Shown: positions 47,301 to 58,449 of the stretch, in pieces | How positions within the stretch are numbered: position 1 is the first letter of the stretch | Layout of the letters: each line of letters starts with the position of its first letter | Origin: Bicyclus anynana | Taxonomy: Eukaryota; Arthropoda; Insecta; Lepidoptera; Nymphalidae | Reading direction: 5' to 3' | DNA: 64,000 nucleotides | NCBI RefSeq assembly: GCF_947172395.1 | Contig: NC_069090.1 | Coordinates: forward strand, 7,140,291 to 7,204,290 | Notes under the pieces: model-generated | Told to the model about the DNA's origin: nothing | Seen by the model: the letters and a program-made list of their open reading frames with translations, nothing else | The model's database searches: none | Program-made: the position numbers and the translations under genes

Positions 47301-50300
47301 CAAAAGCCAGCCGTCCTCCACGCGCAGAGTACTAGAGCTGGTCACCGAGCGCGTGTCTTCTGGAGCTGTGAAGGAACTGACGGCGCACGCGCTGCCTGAC
47401 GCTGCGAGAAAAGCTAGAAAGAATGCTATAGATATAGTGCACAATTGTAAGGATAAGGTAAGACATGTACGTCTTTCCCTTTGTTTTATTTTTGACTTGA
47501 TAACGTCTTATAAATCGATGAACGCCCGGCTGCACGCAAGGCGTTGCTGCTGAAAAGATGTAATGAATAAATACCAAGAGACCTAATTATATAAATGTAA
47601 TGAAATTATTTTTCTTGTCTAGGTTAATAATAAATTGTATTTATGGCAGCGGGATTATTGCGCAATGAATATCATAACATGTAACATTTTTATATAAAGC
47701 CATATAAAGGGATTAGATGAGAATAATGGACCTGTATTTAAAATGCACCTGACCATGGTTTTGTTAGTTTTTCAAAACGCTATGTCGTCGTTATCAACCC
47801 ATATTCGGCTCACTGCTGAGCTCGAGTCTCCTCTAAGAATGAGAGGGGTTAGGCCTTAGTCCACCACGCTGGCCCAATGCGGATTGGCAGACTTCACACA
47901 CGCAGAGAATTAAGATAATTCTCTGGTATGCAGGTTTCCTCACGATGTTTTCCTTCACCGATTGTGACACGTGATATTTAATTTCTTAAAAATGCACACA
48001 ACTGAAAAGTTGGAGGTGCATGCCCCGGACCGGATTCGAACCCACTCCCTCCGGACTCGCAGGCAGAGGTCATATCCACTGGGCTATCACTGTATTTATC
48101 CACTGGGCTATCACTGTATTAAACGCTATGTAGAGGTATTAAATAAGCCACACTGATGTAATACGGATAATATCTGTACATTACCAGAGTCTGCCAATAA
48201 AAGGTTTGTTTTATTATGACGTTATTACGTAAAGTTATCGTACGTACCGACTTTACAGACAACCCATTTATCTCATTCAAATAGTCAGTAATGACAATAT
48301 TTTAAATTGTAAACAGACATCACTCTTGCAATCCTTGCAAGCGATGTACGCGGAGAGCCTCTCGCGTCTTCGTGCGGAGGCGCTGGAGTCGTGTCGGTCC
48401 AACGTCAGGCAGCGCGTGTCCACGGCGCTGGCCGCGCTGCTGCCCAACGCGCCGCCGCCGCTGCAGGTCGTGGCCGCGCGCGCCTGCTACAACCGGCTTG
48501 CTAAGTGGACCAACGACCACTGGTCTACTACCGGTGAGTGAGGGTGTTATGGCAAAACAATTTCCTTGGTTCCTTCCGCACTTCCGACTGAGTGCTTTTC
48601 TCAAAGTTCAATATTTTATATCTTGTGATCCAAAGGCTCACAGACTAACCAGTGGTCCAACACGGTGGTTTACTATTTGTAAAAGTGCCGACGCAAAACT
48701 ATCGTTGTCAGAGGAGTCAAAGGAGTTGTCAGAGTTGTCAGAGAAGTCAAAAGTGAGGTATCATGGGGGGCTACTGGGAGAACGGCACGCCCGTTTCCAT
48801 CCGGTAGCGGTGACTGTCTCTAGTCTCTTTCCGCCCCCTGCACTGATACAACGTCCTGCACTATTTCAGTATACTGCGTGCGTGCGCGTCCAGTGCGTGC
48901 GTGTATTGCGTGTGCGCATGTCAAGTACGTGCGTGTATTGCGTTTGCGCGTGTCAAGTGCTTTTGATTATTGCGTGTCCAGTGCGTGCGTGTATTGCGTG
49001 TGCGCGTGTCAAGTGCGTGCGTGTAATGCGTGTGTGATGTTACCGATGCGAAGTCCCCTGTGTTCCGTTCAGCGCTTGACTTTCACGCCGTTAGCTGCAA
49101 TGTCCAAAAACCGTTGTTCCAGACGTGCTGTGCAAGAACATTGAGGACGAAATGAACTCGCTCATAGCGCTCGGCGACTGCGCGTCCGTCAGCCCGAACA
49201 CCGAGCACGCGTCCGTGCTCTCCGCGGAGTTTGACAGCTTGCACAGCCCGGCGCACACCATCATAACTCTCAAGGTGAGTCATGGGATCCTTATAATAGT
49301 AATCATCATCATGGACATAGTCACTATACTACAGCCTTTCTTGATGAGTACTGTTTACCAACAAACAAATTAAAAATGAGGGTATAAATCACTAGTCATT
49401 TCACACCTAATAATAATTATAATTAATTTGTTCTTTAATTAATAAATTTGATTAATAATCTTAGAACAATTAGATGTGGTTATAATGTTTATTATAACAT
49501 TTTATAAACAAACATTACACGATTTAAAATAAATAAGTTATGAAATAACATGCGTTTTCTACCTTCATTTCTAATTTATTTCATCAAGATTGGCTGTAGT
49601 ATAGGTCCCGTCATCTCAGTGGCGGATTTACAAATATGCCGCCAGTAGGCTATTAAATTTTTGCCGCCCGGAATAGAGGACAGTATCCTCTGAAATTCGA
49701 CACTATTGTTAGCAAAGTTTCATATTACATTTTATTTGTCGGTAACATTGCGACTTTTAATATTTTTAGTATGTACAGTACGAGTAAAATATTGAAATTT
49801 TCATTGAAGTTTTCAAGAGTAGTTTTCTTTATTTCTGTAATAAAAACTATTTGGGCCAAATATGCCGCCCTCTGATATCTGCCGCCCTAAGCTGCAGCCT
49901 ACTTAGCTTACTGGTAAATCCGCCACTGCGTCCTCTACTGTCTAAGGCTCATCACGACATAATATCTCGAGACTAATAGCAATATAACTCGTGAAGAGAA
50001 AAGACATATTGTCTGCCAATACCAACGGAGTCGTCCCAGTTTCGTTGCGTTGCTACTTACTAGTGGTCGAATTGTATTTACGGGATAATGTCGTGGGGCG
50101 CATGTTAGGCCTATTGGATACAGGAACTTAATGTTATTATGAATCTACTTGGATGTTTTGCTGCCAACACATGGGCATGTCTTTGTCTATGATCTGGTAT
50201 GTTTTTATATCAATACTAATATTATAGACTTGCTGACACCGCGTGGTTCCCGTTCCTGTAGGAATATGGGAATAATATATAGCCTATAGCCTTCCTTGAT

Positions 50301-53300
50301 GAATGGGCTATTTAACACTGAAATAATTTTTCAAATCGGACCAGTAGTTCCTGAGATTAGCGCGTTCAATCAATCAAACAAACAAACAAACAAACTCTTC
50401 AGCTTCATAATATAAGTATAGATACATAAGTGATTCTGTTTGCTACCTTGTCAACCTAAACCACTAAACCGATTTAGAATAATTTTGGTACAGTGATAAA
50501 TGGAGCAAATTTTTTTTTTTTAATTGTGAATTTATGTATGTGAGTGATATACAACTGAATGTGAAGTGTGTTGTGTCCAGGAACAAATCTGCCTTCTGCT
50601 GGACTACGAAGAAATCCCGGACCCGTCTGCGGTGCTGGAGTGCTGCGTGAACTGTTGCCAGCCCAGCAACGTGCTGAGTCGGCCGCCCGCGCAGAGGGCG
50701 CTGTTGCAGCTCTCTATTGACTTCTGTCTCGTCTATTGTGAGTGTTGTATATGTTACTGTTAAATTGTAAAATACGTTAATTTATAATCAATATCACAAG
50801 ATTATAAAGTAAATCTGGTAGATACACATATTTTTTTTTAAAACTAATATGAATTGTTTTGAAAAATTCCTAGGTTGACCAAGTTGTATTTTCTTTTCGA
50901 ATTTTTCAAATATATATTTCTATCTTGCCCTTCATATTCAGATTTCTCTTATGCACATCACACCTTTGCATTTGGGTCACAAGAATACATATGTGTTCCA
51001 AATTTTAACTTAATCTGTTTAGTAGAATTAGAGAAAACTGACTGTTACTGATGAACACAAGTGATCCTATAAGACATCCGTTTTAGTACACTGACATTTG
51101 GAACTCTAAAAATTAAAATATAAAGATGATGTCCTTCGCTTTATAGACTTCAACGATTGTTTTCTTTCAGTGAGCCGCCATACTTCAAAAATCAATGAAA
51201 TCCTGCCAAAACTTCACACTATATGGGACACCTGTTGCCCTGACCGGAAACGCCTGACCCCTGATGATTTGGACCCCCCTGACAGGAGGCTGGAACTGTC
51301 CCCTACGTTCGCGAACTTTGACGACGAACGAGCCCCCACTCCTCAGTCTGATGAAGAAGCCAATGTTGAAGTCAAAGAGTTAAAGATTGTTATTGTCAAA
51401 GAAGTCAAGGACGTTGAAGTTAAGGAGATTAAAGGTACATAAACATGAGAAAAATTCAAGTAACTTTAATTTTGTCAAAGATCTTTTGTCAACTTTTTTT
51501 TTATAAAAAAAATATTAGTCATTGTTTATATAGGGTCATCATATCATGGCCAGGCCTATGCAGACCTTACCCACCACGCAGCTGCTATGCTAGTTGACGG
51601 GCACAAGATGATAATGTTTAATTTTATAAGGACTATCAGATATTAGTGATAATTACAGGGAAAGGCGGTTTAACATTCTTTCCGGTAGTTCACACACTAT
51701 AATTAATAGAGAGCAGTGATAGCCCAGTGGATATGACCTCTGCTTCCGATTCTGGAGGGTATGGGTTCGAAATCCGGTCCGTGACATGCACCTCCAACTT
51801 TTCAGTTGTGTGCATTTTAAGAAATTAAATAACACTTGTCTCAAACGGTGAAGGAAAAACATCGTGAGGAAACCTGCATACCAGAATTTTCTGCGCGTGT
51901 GAAGTCTGCCAATCCGCATTGGGCCAGCGTGGTGGACTATTGGCCTAACCCCTCTCATTCTGAAAGGATACTCGAGCTCAGCAGTGAGCCGAATATGGGT
52001 TGATGATGATGAATTAATATTGTGTGTGGGCAAAATTAAGGCCTTGCTTATATTTTGTACTTTATTGAACTTATATTGGGCCACCTGCGAATCTGGCTCA
52101 ATATCATGAAGTTTGGAAGTCTCTGATCGGCGGACATGATGATGACGATGATGATTGATGATGATCATGATGATGATGATTGAACTGATGTAGTTATTTA
52201 CGCCACTGTCAAGAAATGAGTTATTCATGTTGTGATGCTCATAGTCATTACCAATCAAAGACTAATTACTTAAGGACCTGCTTCGCCAGACGTTACTTTT
52301 CTGTCAATGTATATGATCAACGATCTAATGAGATTATAAAAACTGTCTTGGAATCTTATGTTTCAAAGTTGTAATCGTGTTTGTCAGTTAAAGAGCTCCG
52401 TAAAAATACCTTTTTGTGTAGTTGAATTATATAAAAAACGGTCAACCACATCTAGTTTAGTATAAGATATATACCTAATTTTGTTCGTTAATTTGGGTGC
52501 GATACTATGCGAAAGCTATGCGATAGACCTTATGTAATTAGTCTAGAGTTACCAACGACCTGTAGGAATAAATAGCTTTATGTTATGCTTTAAGGTTTTT
52601 TATCGAGTAAATTACGAAGTAGTAAAAATATATTATTCTTTTATAGTATCATCAGTAATGGAAACTCCATCAAAACCGGCACAGGAATCCGAATCCAACG
52701 GTCTATTGGAGTTCTTCGACCGCATGCTGTGCCCACGTAACATAGTGTTACTGAGCGACACCAAGTGCAAGGCGAGTGAAGTTTGGGAAGCTTTGGCTGA
52801 CGTGTTGGTGTTTCTACTGAAGAACGACTACTTGAGTGAGGACTCTTTGACTGAGCAGTGCTTGGCAGTGTACAGGCAGGATTGGCCTCAGGTATTTATT
52901 TATTTATTTATTAAGGAAAATCAACCGCTAATACATTAAATTCATGCTTACATTTAATTACATTGATAAATTAGGTTAATGCTTAGCTATTAAAAGATTT
53001 TCACAACTTTCACAATTTTTAGATATCATGTACACTTCTTAGTTATAGATATCCATTAATTTATAGGTATTTTTAGGTACATCAGGTATGATGTGTTTTA
53101 ACTTTTTTAGGGTTCCATATCCTAAGGGTAAAGACCCTATTACTAAAACATATTTTGCGTTTTGAAGGTTATATCTTGGAAACAGTGCGCAGTTGTTTTT
53201 ATAGATTAAGAACTTTATACCGTGTACGGAATTATATGAGTGTAGATGTGCGTGTTGGGATATGTGAGTCTTTAATACTCTCAAAATTAAACTACGCTGA

Positions 53301-55212
53301 TGCTTTGTATGGGCCACGACTGCTCGTTCGCACTCAACGGCTAATACAACGCATCCAAAATGCATGTGCCCGGTTCTGCTTTCATATTCCCCCCAGAACG
53401 CATGTTACGCCGTTTATTAACGAAGCTAAACTGCTCAATATGAAAGCGAGACGGAATCTTCACCTTGCTACACTTCTATTTGGAGTATTGAAGTCTCAGC
53501 AGCCTGCTTACTTATTTGATAAGCTAGAGTGGAACAAAACATCCTTGACAAGATCAAATCGAGTCTGGACCCTTAAAGTGCCGCAACATTTCAGAGCTGC
53601 CTTTCGAGGAAGCTTTAAATTCGCGGCAACAAAGTGCTGGAATGATTTGCCTCCTCCTCTTCGTAATTTAAAAATATCCAAGACCACTTTTAAAACCAAA
53701 ATTCGAAAACATTATCTTTTAATTCAAAACATATAAGTAATGGGTCCTTTGTTTTGTTTAATTTATTATAATATTTATTTACCAAATTATTATGTTATCA
53801 TTTATTTATTGTATTATTATTTATAATTGGCTTATTTTTACCACTTGTTTCTACTAGTAATATTTTTGTATTTAATTTACGTATCTGTCTTCTTTTAATA
53901 TTTGTCGATGTTTGTTAGAGGCGCTCCGCACGTCTCGATACCGTCCAAACGTCACCTTAATGGCTCCACGGAAGATCAGCGCGGTGTCCCCACGGACACT
54001 GCAATATGCTGAGTGGTGACCCTTTTAGGATCACATCATGCAAGTTGCAATGTATTTTAATTTATTGTTTTTTTTTTTTTTTTTTCTCTCTTTTCTTTGT
54101 ATGATGTGTATTCTAAATAAACTTTTCTTTCTTTCTTTCTATATTCTGTACTAAAAAACGGATAAGATAAATATTGAAAGGGTCTCCCATAAACAAACGT
54201 GATTTTTATAGATAATGGTACAGAACCTTTCATGCGCGAGTCCCACTCGCACTTGGCTGGTTATTTTTAACTGCCATGTAAGTATCCTGTTGTTGGTTCA
54301 GTGTCTTAGGGTTGCCCTGTGCCTAATGACCCCAAGCATATGTGGCTTGGGGTCACTAGGCACTGGGTTTGAATCCTCGGTCGGGTTATGCGATGAGCTT
54401 TCTTTATTTTGAGAAATTTTCGGTTTTCAGCCCGGAGTAGGTAAGTTAGTTCTGTTACACCCCTAGGTCCCGGAAATCATGTTAAAAAAACGTCAAATAC
54501 TCCATACTTCAATATGCAAATTGATTAAATCAGTCAGGACATAGTCAACCCTATATTCATAAACATGAATTGGGATAAAAGTAAATTTCCTTCAAGGTAA
54601 AGTGGACCTAATTAGTACTGTTTTTAAAGTTCATTTTACTTAGAAAAAAGTTGAGGTTTAAATTCTAATCCATGTAATAATAAATAAGGCCGTAAAGAGT
54701 TTGCCAATTATAGTTTTTCATAAACATATTAATGACTCGTCATCAACCCATATTCGGCTCACTGCTGAGCTCGAGTCTCCTCTCAGAATGAGAGGGGTTA
54801 GGCCATTAGTTCACCACGCTGGCCCAATGAGAATTGGCAGACTTCACAGACGCAGAGAATTAAGATAATTCTCTGGTATGTAGGTTTCCACACGATGTTT
54901 TCCTTTACCGATTGAGACACGTGATATTTAATTTCTTAAAATGCACACAACTGAAAAGTTGGAGGTGTATGCCCCGGACCGGATTCAAACCCACACCCTT
55001 CGGAATCGGAGGCAGAGGTCATATCCACTGGGCTATCACGGCTCTATTAATGACTCACAAATTATTATTTCCAGAACATTCTTGAAAACCTGTCAACTTG
55101 TATGAAATCAGTATCGTCCAGATGGTCGCGGTCATCTACGGGGAAATTCACTTTATTCTTGGACTTTCTAGCGGACTATTGCAACGATATGGACTATGAT
55201 TTAGTTGAGTAG
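41351..55212 (+). CDS. CDAN1: Codanin-1 homologue (Drosophila discs lost), 15 exons, complete
   Basis: Exons: 41351-41440, 41534-41622, 41969-43426, 43893-44049, 44622-44719, 44956-45062, 45743-45957, 46420-46935, 47278-47457, 48317-48533, 49123-49274, 50581-50737, 51171-51434, 52647-52891, 55075-55212. All introns are GT-AG, all phases match, and the CDS is 4083 nt (1360 residues; human codanin-1 is about 1.2k). The start ATG is followed by a second Met. The call rests on collinear matches to vertebrate codanin-1: an N-terminal LFP motif, RRRIKPT at residues 265-271, FETDNAENF and FKKQRDMFYEILR at the end of exon 3, LPWIVHYIS and LGWLFDLP in exon 8, and MLCPRNIVLLSDT in exon 14. Codanin-1 binds the histone H3-H4 chaperone ASF1 in the cytoplasm; human mutations cause dyserythropoietic anaemia type I. 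The introns are loaded with SINEs, a CR1-like LINE and a minisatellite. The 5' gene neighbour is divergent. Confidence 0.94.
41969..43426 (+). CDS. CDAN1: Codanin-1 exon 3: disordered region, ASF1-binding-like motif, start of the folded core
   Basis: This 1458-nt exon is the largest in the gene. Its first half is Ser/Lys-rich and probably disordered, with short conserved islands: KTKLFPDE, then EIFPEIG and RRRIKPT (42582-42602). In human codanin-1 an equivalent Arg-Arg-Ile-x-Pro-Thr segment lies in the ASF1-binding B-domain; equivalence here is inferred from motif and order. From about 42840 the sequence becomes helical and conserved, ending FKKQRDMFYEILR at the donor GTACAA. Confidence 0.9.
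43500..43706 (-). mobile_element. Helitron-like element in codanin-1 intron 3
   Basis: TAGCTGACACCGCGCGGTTT to CTTTATAATATTTGTATAGA, matching the 15.4-kb and 50.2-kb elements. Confidence 0.65.
44060..44352 (+). mobile_element. tRNA-derived SINE, family B, in codanin-1 intron 4
   Basis: B-box-like GGGTTCGATCCCCGGCTGGG, body TGGTCCAGGTCTGGCTGGCC, then CATCACTTACCATCAGGTGG and an A-rich tail at 44343-44354. It sits within about 10-20 bp of the exon 4 donor. Confidence 0.75.
47784..48119 (-). mobile_element. SINE family A in codanin-1 intron 9, near full length
   Basis: The reverse complement has the tRNA-like head GATAGCCCAGTGGATA and GGGTTCGAATCCGGTCC, then the body and a TGATAACGACGAC end. 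The head is partly duplicated: TATCCACTGGGCTATCACTG appears twice, at 48074 and 48098. Confidence 0.8.
48877..49035. repeat. Minisatellite in codanin-1 intron 10
   Basis: About five copies of a 32-bp unit of the form AGTGCGTGCGTGTATTGCGT plus GTGCGCGTGTCA, one of them degenerate. It ends less than 100 bp before exon 11. Confidence 0.8.
49617..49928. mobile_element. hAT-like MITE, 312 bp, in codanin-1 intron 11
   Basis: Perfect 15-bp terminal inverted repeats, CAGTGGCGGATTTAC and GTAAATCCGCCACTG. Flanking 8-mers CGTCATCT and CGTCCTCT differ at one base, the size of a hAT target duplication. The interior has TATGCCGCC words shared with the copy at 57252. Confidence 0.8.
50226..50425 (-). mobile_element. 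Helitron-like element in codanin-1 intron 11
   Basis: CTTGCTGACACCGCGTGGTT to CATAATATAAGTATAGATAC, same family as 15400 and 43500. Confidence 0.65.
51711..52010 (+). mobile_element. SINE family A in codanin-1 intron 13
   Basis: Head GATAGCCCAGTGGATATGAC and GGGTTCGAAATCCGGTCC, body ending GAGCTCAGCAGTGAGCCGAA and a (TGA)n tail; nearly full length. Confidence 0.8.
52257..52548 (-). mobile_element. Foldback-ended MITE, copy 1 (inverted), in codanin-1 intron 13
   Basis: Ends AGACTAATTAC and GTAATTAGTCT are inverted repeats. The interior matches the copies at 55581 and 56003 in reverse complement (TTTCTGTCAA, CAACGATCTAATG). Flanks TTACCAATC and TTACCAACG look like a 9-bp target duplication. 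Confidence 0.7.
53143..54140 (+). pseudogene. CR1-like LINE 3' end in codanin-1 intron 14
   Basis: An open segment (53155-53736) encodes the C-terminus of a non-LTR reverse transcriptase: SKLNYADALYG, IQNACARFCFHIPPRTHV, KCWNDLPPPLRN, then a stop and a 3' UTR ending in (TTTC)n. This resembles the CR1/L2-type C-terminal region. The 5' part with the catalytic site is absent. Confidence 0.75.
54295..54420 (+). mobile_element. tRNA-derived SINE with hairpin, family D
   Basis: GTGCCTAATGACCCCAAGC (54319-54337) pairs with GCTTGGGGTCACTAGGCAC (54345-54363) with one mismatch, followed by a B-box-like GGGTTTGAATCCTCGG. Confidence 0.6.
54737..55044 (-). mobile_element. SINE family A immediately before codanin-1 exon 15
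   Basis: A near-full-length antisense copy whose tRNA-like head (TATCCACTGGGCTATCACGG) ends about 30 bp upstream of the last exon, so it lies in or beside the branch-point region. Confidence 0.8.
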
Positions 55213-55580
55213 AAATGTATTTAAATAATATTAAAAATTATGCTAAATGGAAGTAGATTGGAAAAATCTTTGTTAAATGAAAATATTTTAGAAGAAATGG
55301 ATTTACATTTTGTAAGAAGAAATATGAAGGTTTTCCTGATATTTCTAATCGTAACTAGAGTGAAACTGTACGTAATTTAATTTTTAACACATTATGAAAG
55401 ACAGGCAAAGATGCAAATTCGTTTTCAGAAAGTGTGTTTGCAAATGTGTTATAAAACGTCGTATGACATACATTTGATAATTACAGCCTCTGCTCACTTG
55501 TAAACCTCGCTTACGGCTCGGGCCAGCAATATCGCCTTGGCTGTAATTTTCAACTTATCGCACTTATATCTAAATATACT

Positions 55581-55891
55581 CTCAGACCAATTATAGAAGG
55601 ATCTGCATCGCACTCATAGTCACAAACAAAATTGTCTGTCTCTTTCTGAGGAAAACGAGCTTAGATTTTATGTATATCTCATACTAATTAGAATTTTTTG
55701 CCCGTTTTTTACACAATTCAATTACACAAAAAGGTATTTTTACGGAGCTCTATAACCGACGAACACGATCACACCTATTTAACATCGATACTATAGAGAC
55801 AGTTTTTATAATCGCATTAGATCGTTGATCATATACTTTGACAGAAAAGTAACGTCTAGCGAGGCAGGTCCTGTACAATAATTGGTCTGAG
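55581..55891 (+). mobile_element. Foldback-ended MITE, copy 2
   Basis: Perfect 14-bp terminal inverted repeats CTCAGACCAATTAT and ATAATTGGTCTGAG, with identical 9-mers AAATATACT on both sides. The interior is shared with copies at 52257 and 56003. Confidence 0.8.
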
Positions 55892-56002
55892 AAATATACT
55901 ATAATAATCCACTGTCAAAAGCATGTTTCACGCTTGATTGCGATTTCTAATGTCATTACAAATAACGGGACTAGTGTAGACAAAGAAGGAATTACACTAA
56001 TA

Positions 56003-56306
56003 CTCGGGTCAATTACAGAAGGACCAGCTACCAAATTCACGAACGAAATTGTCTGTCATTTTCTAAGGAAAACGAGCTTAGATTTAGTATATGTCTTATA
56101 CTAAATTAGAAGTTTTTGTCCGTTTTTTACACCATACCACTACACAAAAGGTATTTTTACGGAACACCTTAACCCACCAACACGATTACAACTATGAAAC
56201 ATCAATAATATAGAGACAGTTTTTATAATCGCATTAGATCGTTGATCATATACTTTGACAGAAAAGTAACGTCTAGTGAGGCAGGTCCTTATGTAATTAG
56301 TCTGAG
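56003..56306 (+). mobile_element. Foldback-ended MITE, copy 3
   Basis: CTCGGGTCAATTA start, TAATTAGTCTGAG end; long identical words with copy 2 (AGACAGTTTTTATAATCGCA, GATCGTTGATCATATACTTT). No clear target duplication. Confidence 0.7.
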
Positions 56307-56852
56307 CACTGTCAGAAAGCTTCTATCTCATTCACACTGAAATGAACAATGTATACATTCTGTACAGGAACAAGACAGAGATATATGATTTTTTTTTTGT
56401 TTAATTTCAGCTAAATTTTTCGAGATCAGGGAAACAAAATTAAATCTCACCTAACATTCTGTTTTACAATTTCAGTATTTACTTCTTTGTCTATGGAGTT
56501 TGCCCATTTTAAATAAACATTTTTATCAATTTTTCATGTGCATGAAAATAGACATAAGATTCTTTGATCAACGGCTCTGAGTTCCAAATTTTTTGAGCCT
56601 TTAGTCATTATATATTAGATATTCGAATAAAAATTAAAATACGTGACAAATAATAATAAAACATAGTAACACCAAATTGAAAGTCTAATATTCTAAGGTA
56701 CATACATATTTAGAAAAATCTAGTTTAGATAAAAAGAGACTAGAAGATTTTAAAAATATTAATATGGATGTTAGCTGGTTAACGAATATTTTGTCGTAAC
56801 TCTGGTAACCGAGTCTCATTTTATCTATTTAAAAAAAATTAAAATAAAAAAA

Positions 56853-56905
56853 TGTGTGACGTCATAGGAATAGGACAGACTATCCTATTCCTATGACGTC
56901 ACACA
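56853..56905. repeat. Perfect 23-bp inverted repeat with CRE words
   Basis: Arms 56853-56875 and 56883-56905 are exact reverse complements around a 7-base loop. Each arm contains the palindrome TGACGTCA. Confidence 0.9.
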
Positions 56906-57251
56906 ATGACTAGTAGACGTTTAGTGTTGTAAAAAGAGGATTCGCGTGGAATAAAATCAACTAAACCCGAGTAAAATATAATAATAATAATAATTTATCT
57001 TTTTACATTTAACATAATAAAATATTATTATGTAAAAGCTAGTAGTAATAATGCGGCTTTGCTATAATATGCGGTTAACATTGCCCGACAGATTTGGTCT
57101 GTGAATGTGTTTGTATTTGGATGAATAAAATTAATGCCTTGCCAATTGCCATGCCATACATAGAGATGGTTATGGCGCAAAAGAATAAAAAACAAAATAA
57201 TTCGCATTTATAATATTGGGAAGGATAACTTAGCAAGAGGAAGGATGTGGT

Positions 57252-57521
57252 CAGTGGCTGATTTACAAGTTTGCCGCCAGTAGGCTGTTTAATTTTTGCC
57301 GCTCCTGTTGGTCGTCTAAAATTCGATAACCTAGTTCGCAATCATATTGATTTAATTTTATTTTGTTAATAAAATTAACTTTAAAATTTGTCTTAATTAC
57401 TTCCTTTTCAAGTTAATTTTCTGTTAACAAAAATTTTTGGGCCAAATTTGCCGCCCCCTAAAATTTTGCCGCCCTAGGCTGCAGCCTACTCAGCCTGCTG
57501 GTACGAATAAATCCGTCACTG
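57252..57521. mobile_element. hAT-like MITE, 270 bp
   Basis: Starts CAGTGGCTGATTTAC, ends AAATCCGTCACTG, flanked by perfect 8-bp direct repeats GATGTGGT (57244-57251 and 57522-57529). Shares TTTGCCGCCAGTAGGCT and GCTGCAGCCTACT with the copy at 49617. Confidence 0.85.
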
Positions 57522-57884
57522 GATGTGGTATATGCTTATACCTACGGGAATAAGGCATGAAATAATTAACGAATGAAATATACACCAAAAATAAAAATAA
57601 CAAGCAAGAAATAAAGTTAAAAACTAATGTACAATTAGTTGCATGACATATATGGTATGGATGTGTATGTATAATACTCGTATGTAGGATAACATTTGAC
57701 TTTGTTGATTTAGATTAGAACGACTAGTTAGTGTTATATTGTTAAACTTTCAAATTGTTATTTGAGTAAGTTATAATGAAATTAATAGAGAGAAAAAATT
57801 AATAGAATTTGTTTGTATATAAACTGGTGAAGTTTTTGTAAATATTTTCTAATCATTTTATTACTATCTATTTCATTGTTTTAA

Positions 57885-58099
57885 ATGGACTTTATTGTAA
57901 ATTTAAAAATCTTAATTTTTTTTATACTTGCTAAATACGGATATGTATATGTTACCGGCAATCTGCATAATCCGGTATTCTATATAATGCTTAGGCAATG
58001 TATAGAAAATTGCCCTACTGTTTTTGTAAAGCACGATGTCAGAAAAGTCTTCTGGCGTAGCCCAATTAAAAACCTGAGTGTTGGAAAAATGATTTTTAG
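57885..58099 (+). CDS. Candidate first exon, unrecognised secreted-type protein
   Basis: The ATG at 57885 opens a frame whose N-terminus has a short hydrophobic core (ILIFFILA) like a signal peptide. Then come NLHNPVFYIMLRQC, ENCPTVFVKHDVRKVFWRSP and GKMIF, ending at a possible donor AG|GTTAAT (phase 2). The frame runs on to a stop at 58244 if unspliced (119 residues). Amino-acid use (Trp, Cys, His, Asp, Val) is less biased than chance AT-rich frames nearby. I do not recognise the family. The word CGGTATTCTAT recurs at 58203, so a repeat origin is also possible. Confidence 0.3.
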
Positions 58100-58449
58100 G
58101 TTAATTTCAAGTTATTGTTACTGTTGTGAACCTACAACCCAGAACCGCAAAGCCAGTTATTTAAAAAAAAACATAATATTTGACTCTTTGCCAGAACACC
58201 CCCGGTATTCTATTCAATACCTAGACATTGTATGGGATACCTGAATTATACATTTTGCTAGTAACAATTAGACATATGCAAATATTTTTAATTTCATTTA
58301 TAAAAAATGCCCCAGTGATGTATTTCTCAGTTATTTAAAATTTTATAACAGACTGCATAAAAATGGGTTGAACCATTTATAACGAATACATAACCTTATT
58401 TTAAAATTAAATTAAACTTAACATTACTGCCATTTTTGTTAGAGCATAG

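Noticed and set aside
48372..49037. 221-codon open frame overlapping codanin-1 exon 10
   Set aside because: It reads exon 10 in another frame and then runs through the GTGCGTGC minisatellite (Arg/Cys/Val repeats). It is a shadow of the real exon and the repeat.
52135..52185. (ATG)n/(GAT)n tract as a coding His/Asp run
   Set aside because: It is the tail region beside a SINE and a simple repeat; no coding frame continues from it.
51653..52258. 201-codon open frame on the minus strand
   Set aside because: It is an antisense reading through a family A SINE and a (TGA)n tail. No protein evidence.
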